NCBI GenBank assembly: GCA_033239525.1 | Contig: BSYO01000030.1 | Span: 5,555,119 to 5,619,118 of the forward strand | Length of the DNA stretch: 64,000 nucleotides | Direction of reading: 5' to 3' | Origin: Nepenthes gracilis | Lineage: Eukaryota > Streptophyta > Magnoliopsida > Caryophyllales > Nepenthaceae | Shown here: piece by piece, positions 1 through 8,487 of the stretch | Layout: every line of letters begins with the position of its first letter | How positions within the stretch are numbered: the stretch's first letter is position 1 | The notes under the pieces: generated by a model | Database searches by the model: none | The model's input: only the letters and a program-made list of their open reading frames with translations | Told to the model about the DNA's origin: nothing | Made by a program: the position numbers and the translations under genes

Positions 1-780
1 TCCTTCTCCAGAGACGTAACTTCCAAGAAGTCCGAGATCTTAGAGCTTGTACACACGGACGTGTGTGGCCCTCTCCGGGAGAAGTCTTTTGAGGTACACG
101 TGATGCTTTGTGACCTTCATAGACGATTGCTCGAGGAAGTCAGGTGTTTCCATGAAGACCAAGGACTGTGTCGCGGAAACTTTTCACAGCCCACGTCCTT
201 GTTGAGCGGGAGACCGGGAGGAGACCGAAGGCAAGAGGAGCGACAACGGTGGCGAGTACATTGACAGTTTAATGCCTATTGCAGAACCCATGGCATCAAA
301 CATCGAAGACTTCACCAAAGACGCCAAGGTTGAAGCTGGTGGCCGAGAGGATGAACCGCACTCTCATGGAAAGGATTAGGTGCATCTTGCCCGAGGCAAG
401 GTCGCGAGGATCTTTTTGGGCCGAGGCGTTGAGGACGGCCGCCCATGTTATTAACCGCTCACCTGCGCAAGCCTCCTGCACGGGAAGTTCCCTGAGCTGA
501 TTTGGACCAAGGAAAAGAACCAAGATCTGAGTCATCTGGACTTTTTGGCTGCAAGGCCTTTGTCCATGTTCCGAGAGATGAGAGGACCAAACTGGAGCCA
601 AAGACACTACAATGTGTTTTTCTAGGCTATGGTGAGGAAGAATTTGGGTACAGACTTTATGACCCAAAAACAAAGAAGCTGGTTCGTTCCCGCGACGTGG
701 TCTTCATTGAGGACGAGACCATAGAGGACGTTGGGAAAGATGTGAAGTCTCTTCCAAGACTCCCGGACGGACATGATTGA
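1..780 (+). pseudogene. copia integrase (partial, frameshifted)
   Basis: The frame open from base 1 carries LVHTDVCGPL, the start of the copia integrase catalytic core with the first catalytic Asp. Near base 105 the reading moves to another frame, where FIDDCSRK is found, and near 235-265 to another, where RSDNGGEY carries the second Asp. VAERMNRT at about 340-365 holds the catalytic Glu region. From 502 the C-terminal domain is clean: GCKAFVHVPRDERTKLEPK, then VFLGYGEEEFGYRLYDP, typical of copia integrases. At least three frameshifts separate these blocks. The protein would join new element DNA to the chromosome; here it is inactive. The start of the gene lies upstream of the window. Confidence 0.92.
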
Positions 781-875
781 GATTGAAATCGTCCGTCCCT
801 GCACTTCTGTATCCGATGTCCGCGGATCAAGGGTAAACCGCCAACCAGAACGGGCGAGTAGTACGCCTCGGGATC

Positions 876-1710
876 GTGGATGAAGATGTGGTACCTCAGC
901 AGGGTGAGGTAGCCCAAGTGAGACGGTCGTCCAGAGTGAGACGTCCGTCCGTTCGCCTTCCAGCCAGTGAGTTTGTCCTCCTCACTGATGCTGGAGAACC
1001 AGAGGATTTCGAAGAGGCCATGAGCAGCGCTGAGAAGGATAAATGGTTTAAAGCCATGAAGGAAGAAATGACTTCCCTTCATGAGAACCATACGTTTCAG
1101 CTGGTGGAATTGCCTAAGGGGAAGAAGGCTCTGAAAAATAAATGGGTCTTCAGGCTGAAGGCGACCGAGGACCCGAGCGCCCCAAGACACAAGGCAAGAC
1201 TTGTGGTCAAGGGATTTGGTCAATGAAAGGGTGTTGACTTTGATGAAATTTTTGCGCCCGTTGTGAAGATGTCCTCGGTCCGTGTAGTGCTCGGACTGGC
1301 AGCAGCGTTGGACCTGGAGGTTGAGCAACTTGATGTCCGGACGGCCTTTCTCCATGGAGATCTAGAGGAAGAGATCTACATGGAGCAACCAGACGGTTTT
1401 GAAGTTAAAGGAAAGGAGGGACTTGTTTGTCGTTTGAAGAAGAGCTTGTATGGGTCAAACAAGCTCCGAGACAAAGGGCACCGGAAGTTCGAGTCTCATT
1501 ATGGTCAAGCAAGGTTACCATAAGACCTCCTCGGACCACCGTGTCTTTGTGCGTAAGTTCTCGGACAACGATTTCGTCATCCTTCTCCTTTATGTGGACG
1601 ACATCTTGGTTGTTGGATGTAATAGTACTCGGATCATGGAGTCAAGAAGCAATCGGGACAGTCTTCGCCATGAAAGACCTCGGGGCCGAAAGCATTCCGA
1701 AAACTGATTT
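876..1710 (+). pseudogene. copia reverse transcriptase (one stop, one frameshift)
   Basis: The RT_2-type domain begins in the frame from 876 (WFKAMKEEMTSL, then NKWVFRLK, then KARLVVKGFGQ). A TGA at 1224-1226 interrupts it, and the same frame resumes with DFDEIFAPVVKM and LDVRTAFLHGDLEEEIYMEQ. Near 1450 the frame shifts; the polymerase signature YVDDILVVG then lies in the frame around 1590-1620 with both active-site Asp present. After about 1710 RT connection sequence is scattered over frames up to the RNase H block at 2002. The enzyme copies element RNA into DNA in the virus-like particle; this copy cannot be translated whole. Confidence 0.93.
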
Positions 1711-2001
1711 CTCGCGACCGAGAGCAAAGAAGCTTGGCTGTCCCAGAGGGTTATATTGAAAAAGTACTTCGCGAGAGATTCCATATGGAAGGGTCCAAGT
1801 GTCAAGACTCCCATCGGCCAACCATTTTAGATCGAGAAGCGGCAGTGTCCCGTCCTCGGACACCGAAAAGGCGCGCATGAGTAAGGTTCCTTACTCCTCG
1901 CCGTTAAGGGCATATATGACGCGGCCGTGTGTACACGGCCGGACATTGCTCATGCATTGGCCTTGTGAGCGAGATTTCTCTCAAACCCGGGGGATGGAGC
2001 A

Positions 2002-2562
2002 TTGGTCGTGGTGAAGTGGATCTTCAGATATTTGCGCGGGACCTCCAAGGTGGGTTTGATGTTTGGAGAAGAGAAGCCTCAGTTAATTGCGTACACGGAC
2101 ACAGATATGGCCGGGGACGTTGACTCTAGGAAATCAACGTCCGGATACTTGGTGAAATTTGCGAGAGGGGCGGTCTCCTGGCAGTCCAAGTTACAGAAGT
2201 GCGTCGCTCTCTCGACCACAGAAGTAGAATTCATTGCCATGACCGAGGCCTACAAGGAAATGCTGTGGATGAAGAGGTTCATCCAAGAATTGGGTCTAAG
2301 GCAAGAGGCGTACGAGATCCTTTGTGATAGTCAGAGTGCCATTCACTTGTGTAAGAACTCCTCATTCCATTCTCGGTCAAAGCACATTGACGTGCAATAT
2401 CATTGGGTGAGAGATGTCTTTGATGATGGGCAGCTATCAATTGGAAAGGTCCGCTCGGACGATAATTGGTCAGATATGTTGACAAAGACTTTGCCAAAGG
2501 GAAAGTTGGAAACTTGTTGTGACATTACTGGTCTAACTGACTTTACTCCCACTCGGTCGTAA
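2002..2562 (+). pseudogene. copia RNase H (uninterrupted block, not a separate gene)
   Basis: About 186 codons are open to the natural stop at 2560-2562. The block starts with KWIFRYLRGT, the RT-RNase H connection, so the GTG-like start is only the edge of an open frame. RNase H motifs follow in order: AYTDTDMAGD (first Asp), STTEVEF (Glu), CDSQSAIHL (Asp) and SRSKHIDVQYH (conserved His/Asp region), then LTKTLPK near the end. The domain removes RNA from the RNA/DNA hybrid during reverse transcription. It is the best-preserved coding block of the element. The stop lies directly against the polypurine tract and the LTR, as is normal for copia. Confidence 0.93.
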
Positions 2563-2571
2563 GGGAAAGTT
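2561..2571 (+). other. polypurine tract of the copia element
   Basis: The purine run AAGGGAAAG sits between the pol stop and the LTR start TGTTG. This is where plus-strand DNA synthesis is primed in LTR elements. Confidence 0.7.
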
Positions 2572-3274
2572 TGTTGAGGTCACTCCCGAGTAGCTGATGT
2601 CCGCGGACTCCATTGGAGAATGGACGAGGACTTCTTTTGATGCGTCATGACCGAGAGGACTTGGACGAGAACTCCATCCACGTGTGCGTTGACTTATTCT
2701 CTCATTAATGATCTACGGCAGCAATAAATACGGACAGGCTACTGGTGTAGCCTGATTGGAAGTTGGTGGCGACCACAACTTCCAAGATGTTGCAGGCTTG
2801 CCAGGCGTGCGCCTGGCAGGCGGCCTGGCAGGCAACATGCCCTGCCACCCTAGGGGCTAGGGTGGCTGGGTAGCCTCCTAGGATGGTGAATATATATATA
2901 TTTATTTACATGTATATATATGTGTGGAGATCATTTAATGTTAAGTGTGAGAGGTTGGTGAATTGTGGTGTGTGCCTTTGTGAGCAACCACTTTGTGAGA
3001 CTTGTGAGAGAAACAAACACTTAGTGAGAGAAAGTTGTACACTTGAGATTGTTTTTCTTTAGTTTGAGCTTGTGTAGCTAACACTTGTAAACAATCCTTT
3101 TATAGTGTATTCTTTCGTGGTTTTTCCCTTGCTTATAGAAGGGTTTTTCACGTTAAACTCGTGTGTTCCCTCTCATATTTTCTCTCTACCTCTCTCGTCC
3201 GTCCGAGAGCCTTTGCTCTCTGTTCCTGTCCGCGCGTTGTGTCCGCTCAGCCTTCCGCGCGTTTTGTTCCAACA
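2572..3274 (+). repeat. 3' LTR of the copia element (703 bp)
   Basis: Boundaries were chosen from the terminal inverted repeat TGTTG at the left and CAACA at the right, and from the polypurine tract directly upstream. The LTR has a GC-rich inverted repeat, an AT-rich TATA-like stretch, and a downstream region rich in TGTGAGAG motifs. The 5' LTR is outside the window, so the pair cannot be compared. The base after the LTR starts AGAAG, which would be the right-hand target duplication; its partner is not visible. Confidence 0.82.
2799..2909 (+). promoter_or_regulatory. LTR promoter region: inverted repeat and TATA-like tract
   Basis: A 20-bp inverted repeat with 9-bp arms (TGCCAGGCG and CGCCTGGCA around TG) lies at 2799-2818 inside a cluster of CCTGGCAGG-type repeats. 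About 70 bp further on, 2889-2909 is a long TATATATA tract. Such an arrangement fits the U3 promoter of an LTR. The start point of transcription cannot be placed from sequence alone. Confidence 0.5.
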
Positions 3275-3925
3275 AGAAGCCCCTGCTCGTGCAAGGAGGG
3301 AGGAAGAAGATTCATCTATTGCAGCCCAATTTCGGCAAATGCTTAGCCACTTTTCTCTAGTCACTGTGACAATTTCCCGTGTCATGCTATAGAGGACAAT
3401 GAGAAAGGTATTGCCCTAGTTTCCACTTTGAGAAAAGGTCTGATTTCCTCTTTACCCATCTTCTCCCTCTTGTCTGACCCTCATGGGTAGACCTAGCTAC
3501 CAGCTGTCTAGCCTAGTCCACCCTTTAATGGTCCATTTTCGGGTGAGCCCATTCCAGATCTGAGTCACCCTTAACCAAATGTTGTTCTAGCCTTAGAACC
3601 AAAAAAATTGGATAAACCTTTGCTATCAAATCATATTTCCTCTTGGTCCAAAGTGGTCCAGAATGATTAAACACAGCGGAGAATTCCTCTCTAACATTAC
3701 CTGCACCCGAAAGCGAGTGGCTTGTTTGTTGAAATTTCACTGTTGAGTGAGGTACCTAGAGAGGGGGCTGATTTTTAGGGTGTCACTCTCATTGGGTATT
3801 TCTTTAATAAGCTTCTCAATTTCCATATAGTGAATATAATAGCAACAAAAATCTGGGCTAGATTTGGGTTATGTCTTGTTGTTGGGAATGATTAAGGTTT
3901 TTTTTATTTTTTCAATTAACCGATA
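3275..3925. other. no recognised feature
   Basis: Sequence right of the copia LTR. It is mixed in composition, with no open frame that resembles a known protein; a 71-codon minus-strand frame at 3525-3740 has no motif. It may be the 5' part of the LINE whose ORF1 is readable from about 3930, but nothing proves it. Confidence 0.5.
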
Positions 3926-3929
3926 AAAT

Positions 3930-4440
3930 GGTAATGGAGAAATATATTGCAAATGGTCTATGATCTTTTGTGGAGGAACATTATTTCTTAAAAACTTACC
4001 CAAAAAAAAATATTATTTCCTCAAAAGATGAAAACCTAGACTGGAGTTGTCCAAGGATGAGCACAAGACATTTCCCATTTGGGTTAACATGTTTGATATT
4101 TCAGTTGAGTTTTAGACCCATTTGAGTCTCAACTGGATTGCAATTGCTATTGAAAAATCGATTCACTTGGATGCATCTATACTCAAAATGGAGAGCATAA
4201 GATTCGCTTGGGTTTGTGTCAAGATTGAGCATGCTCCAATCTTCCAGAGAAGATCTAATTGAACACTGGAAATACGTTAGAATTGGTTGTAAAGCAAGTT
4301 CTGAAGATATATTTTGAGTATCAATAGAAACCAATCTGGTGTGAAATGTGCAAGAAAATTAGCCACGGAAATGATCAATGCAAGCCCACTAAGGTATACA
4401 TACCCAGAAGTTGGATCCCTCCTAAACCTTAAGTTAGATC
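3930..4440 (+). pseudogene. LINE ORF1 remnant (DUF4283 plus CCHC zinc knuckle)
   Basis: In the frame starting at 4053 the translation reads FPIWVNMFDISVEF, a stop at a position where Trp is usual, then IAIAIEKSIHLDA and RFAWVCVKIEHAP. This is the pattern of DUF4283, the N-terminal domain of plant LINE ORF1 proteins. In another frame the sequence FEYQ, a TAG again in place of Trp, then KPIWCEMCKKISHGNDQC follows at 4316-4381. The Cys and His spacing is C-x2-C-x4-H-x4-C, the retroviral-type RNA-binding knuckle that follows DUF4283 in these proteins. Two Trp-to-stop changes and at least one frameshift show a dead copy. No endonuclease or RT of a LINE was found nearby. Confidence 0.72.
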
Positions 4441-6339
4441 AGCGAGCATACAAAGAAGTAGCACATATTATCATTGAGCCCACTTTCACTGCTCCTGGGG
4501 AATCCCTAGTTGCGATGGCCCATTTGAAATGTCATAAATTGTTGATGATTTGGGTGCCTTGGGAAATGAGGAAAATCTAAAACTGCCTCATGTAGATTGA
4601 ACGAAGAATGATATATTGAAGGGGAATTCAAGGGGAGGCAATACATTAATCTCTTGTGGATCAACTAATAATAGTGAAAAGTGGCATGAACTAATAGTGA
4701 CAGCTTCCATATCCATGGATGATGCAGATCTCAGCTGTGGAGGAGCAACAGATTCTGTTGCCTTTATAGAAGATCATACAAGGAGGGAAGGAAAGTTGGG
4801 AGTGACCATTGCCTAGTAAATCCATGTCGCACCTGCACCACCTTCCTACACTCCGCAGTTGGTGATTCCAAGTAAGGATAATATCATTCCCAAATCCATT
4901 TTGAAACGTTCTTAAGTTGCCTAAAAGTATCAATTCTTCTTCCACTAGTTCTAATGATTAATGTGTCTTTTATCTCAATATACACATTACTTTAAAAAAA
5001 AAAAGGATTAGTGTCACTTGTTAAAACATAAGAGGCCTTAATAGTTAGATAAAGACTGTGGAAGTTAGTTAATCTATTCACTTGTCTAATTGTTCTATTT
5101 TCAGGTTGGTTGAGGTCATTGTTTCTACTGAATAGGTAGCACCTCTTACCATTTTATCTTTTAATAGGAAAAAAATCAAGTGAACCACGGAAAAAGCATT
5201 ATGCAAATTCCATGGCCCTGTTGGCCTAAATCAAATATTTAGGCAACAAAACATTGATCCCTAAATAATCAACAATATATCAAAAAATCATTATGCCACC
5301 TTATCGGCGATAAAAATGTCATCACTGAAGACGGCATAGTCTGTAAGCTTTTACCTAGTGTATACCTAGTTTGCACCAAACTACTACAAAAAAATTGTGG
5401 GTTACTATGAACAAAGGCTAAGATGAGAGAAGGCCCAAAGTTGTCCAGACCTAAATGTTTTAAACTATGGGAATTGTTCTGTTAGAGTAAGGGCAAGGAA
5501 GGCATTACTTTTGAGCCCTAAGTCAATCCATGCTTGAGCTGCCTCTGTATTGAATAGCTTCTCAATGAGAAGTTTTTATAATGAAAGTGGGAAAAGATCA
5601 ACATCAACAAACAGATATCATAAGGGAAGAGATCTTTCTTTCAACCTATTTAAGGCCTCAATAGCTTATCTTGGTATCAAAAGTAAGTGATACCGATACT
5701 ATCCATTGGTATACACAGTAAAACATACATACATCAATCAAGTTGCCTATGAACTTTATCATATTTGAAAAAACCTATTTAACTTAATGAATAGTTTTTC
5801 AAAAATGAGTTCTATTTGCTTTATTGATAGGGATTTGTTTTTTAGCCAGGGTAGCCTACATTTGTTGGAATAGTTTATTTCATTCCAACTTGGCTATATA
5901 AGTGATGAACTGGCACTTATTCTACTTCCCAGTGAATTCAATCTACTAGAAACTCTAATATTGAAGGCAATTCCTATCCTCTATTTAATGATGAAGCAAG
6001 CAAGAAGGGTCGTCCACAGTTTTGTTGCTCGATGAAACAAACTAGATGACTAGACCAAGTTTTACTACTCACTTGTTGTCAACCCATGTCTTGAGTACAT
6101 AGATCGTATAGAGGTATTCTCTCAACATTGTGATTTCTTTGTTTTTTCTTTCAAATCAAAATAAAGGATGATGCACAACAAATTTAATATTTCTTTATAG
6201 ACTTGATTGGGAAGCACATTTTATCATTGATATAGTAATTGAGTATGAAAGAGGAAGCTCTTGATGCTTTTAAATGAAGAAAGATTCATATGGACATTAC
6301 TTCACTCTGTTTGTTCCCCTAATGAGCTCCTGTAGCAAT
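4441..6339. other. no recognised feature (1.9 kb)
   Basis: AT-rich sequence without motif-bearing reading frames on either strand. Open frames here are under 90 codons and have no family resemblance that I can see. There is no terminal repeat, microsatellite or RNA gene visible. Confidence 0.5.
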
Positions 6340-6344
6340 AGTAA

Positions 6345-8487
6345 TATAAAGTTCGAGTTTAAATTTTATTATAATTTTGATTAATTAAATTGAGATAATT
6401 AAAATTATGGTCAAATGAAGAAAAAAATTGTGTAAAATTTAAAGTTAGACTTGATTTTATTGAGTTGATAGATGCTCGACCGGTGCCTGACACATGCTCG
6501 TACATGGGATGGACAGAGTAGTTGTGCCCGATGGATGCTTGATTGGCGCCTAAGTACACTTTTCAATATATTTGTGCTCGAAACACACCTAAGGGATACC
6601 CGAAACATACTAAGGTAGAATGCACACTCTTGAAATGTGCCCGAGATGGTGCTTGTATGCTACAGTGTTAGGTCATGGCATATAATGCACGCTCGACCAG
6701 CGCTGGTCGAGCGCCATTTTATTATAAATATGAAGTCTGATTGATTTTCAATTATTTTTTATAGACTTTAGAGAGAGAGAAAGAGAGAGGAAGATAAAGA
6801 AACTCAATTCAAGTAAATTCATTGGAGTTAAAGTAAGTACATTCCAAGCCTCCTTTTTCTTGTTATTGTTCTTTCTCAATTTTCTGAGTATTTCTTATTT
6901 CAAATACTCATACATGATATGATTTTATAGCTAAGATATTTATGTTAACATACATATGAAATTCTTCTCATTTTATTATAAAAATATATGAAATTCACGT
7001 CTAAACTCATATAAATTCTATCACTTAGCTTATTTTTGCAACATTTCTTCATGCATGTTCGAAATTTGTGATAGAATATTCTTCCATATTTGAATTTCGT
7101 TTATACAACTTCCTGCATGTTAAATTTGAAGAAAATATACTCTATATGTTCTAAAAATTCATGAAATTGCCTTGCATATTTGCTCAAGAGATGAAATTGT
7201 TGCAATACTTTAAGGTTGCTGATTTTTTTATAATAAGTTGCATAATCTGCCATAAATTTTAGAATTCTAATTTTTATGCAATTTAAAAATTAGCATATTT
7301 AAATTCCTATACATATTTATTAATTTGCATGTTATGAATTTACAGAATTTGAAGAGGAAACTGTACATTATGCCAAGAATTATAAACATTTTCTCCAAAA
7401 TGAGAAAATTAAGAAATATGAATAATTGTATAAAATTTTCGAAGTATAAGTATTGGACTATGGTTATTTGTTCAACGAGTAGTATATTATGGTATGTCTT
7501 AATATATTATAGTGGTAATTGAAATTTGAACCTATCATCCATGGATAAAAGTATCGTTCAGCTCTGTCTATAGGTTTATATATATGACGGTTCACTTACA
7601 CGTTTTAAATAATAACATATGATCTTTGGTTGTGTGGAAACAAATATAATTCGAGTTTCGATTATCTATTCCTTTAGTCGGTGAAGCCGTACTGACTCTT
7701 GGTTTCTAAGAAAATCATATTTTAGCATGATTTGATGACATGAATTGAATAAGTATATGATAAATAAATTTAAATAGTTGAGAATATGTATTGTCATCAA
7801 ATTTCATAGTATTGTACTGAAATCTGATACATTATTTCTTCCGATATGTTTTTAATACAAATTATATATGTTTAATTATAAAATTATATATTTTACTGAA
7901 TTTTCAGGTTATTTTTTACTTTTATTTTATTAACCCTTTCAGATGAGATATTCAGATACTTGCAGGATGATTAGGATTGAAGGATGAGCTGTTCGAAGAG
8001 TTTAGAATTTGAATTATGAAATGTTAACTGTTGTATCTCAATATTGGACAATAGTTGATGTATTTACATTAACTTTTAGACAATAGTTTAAAGTGTTTAT
8101 GTTAATTAGATTTTGACTTGTAAGTTGTATGACGAATGTTGGTTTATTTGGTATTATATGGATGTAGTTTATGTTATTCATGGTTTATAAGTCATAGGAT
8201 GTCGGTCATCTGATGATGTGATCGAGTGGAATTATAGTTTTAGTTAATTGTGTACTCTCATTATATTGTGATAGAGACTAGACTCCATATATAAGGTCTA
8301 GTGTGTCAGTTTAGTCAGTATCGGAGCCACATGAGACGTAACATTTTATAATATTTTATTTGATCAATTGATATATTGACGTGAGGTTTACATCCACAAT
8401 TAATTAAACGGTGAATTAGATTGCTAATTGGATAATTATTATATTGGATAATTGTTTATGACGGGGTTTGAAATTCAGGGCGTGACA
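6345..8487 (+). mobile_element. solo LTR H (2.1 kb) of a long-LTR gypsy family
   Basis: The left end TATAAAGTTCGAGTTTAAA matches the start of LTR G (TGTAAGGGCCTGGTTTTGAA) with TG changed to TA, and the right end is GGGCGTGACA. Flanking 5-bp sequences are AGTAA (6340-6344) and AGTAG (8488-8492), a target duplication with one transition. No coding region lies between, so this is a solo LTR left by recombination between two LTRs. The right half (about 7370-8000) is recognisably similar to 55350-56000 of G, including the shared CTTAATATATTATA stretch. It is half a kilobase from other features on both sides. Confidence 0.72.
6691..6730 (+). promoter_or_regulatory. 22-bp perfect palindrome and TATA box in LTR H
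   Basis: Bases 6691-6712 form a perfect palindrome with the half-site GCTCGACCAGC. A TATAAATA box follows at 6723-6730. A GA-repeat tract at about 6770-6793 follows the TATA box, as in the LTRs of E and F where it marks the transcribed leader. This is the likely promoter of the element; activity cannot be judged. Confidence 0.6.

Larger units (their letters stand above)
1..3274 (+). mobile_element. Ty1/copia retrotransposon, 3' portion
   Basis: The window opens inside the integrase of a copia element and runs through reverse transcriptase, RNase H, polypurine tract and 3' LTR. The order integrase then RT then RNase H is diagnostic of Ty1/copia (in gypsy the integrase comes last). Gag, protease and the 5' LTR lie outside the window. 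The coding part is clearly richer in G and C than the AT-rich sequence to its right. Its damage is mainly frameshifts, with one clear in-frame stop in RT. The C-terminal pol motifs resemble plant Tork/TAR-type copia elements, but the exact lineage is inference. It cannot be autonomous as read here. Confidence 0.95.

Noticed and set aside
657..1355. Long minus-strand open frame (232 codons) across the copia RT region.
   Set aside because: It is the mirror of the GC-richer pol coding sequence, has no motif of its own and lies opposite clear RT motifs. It is a shadow frame.
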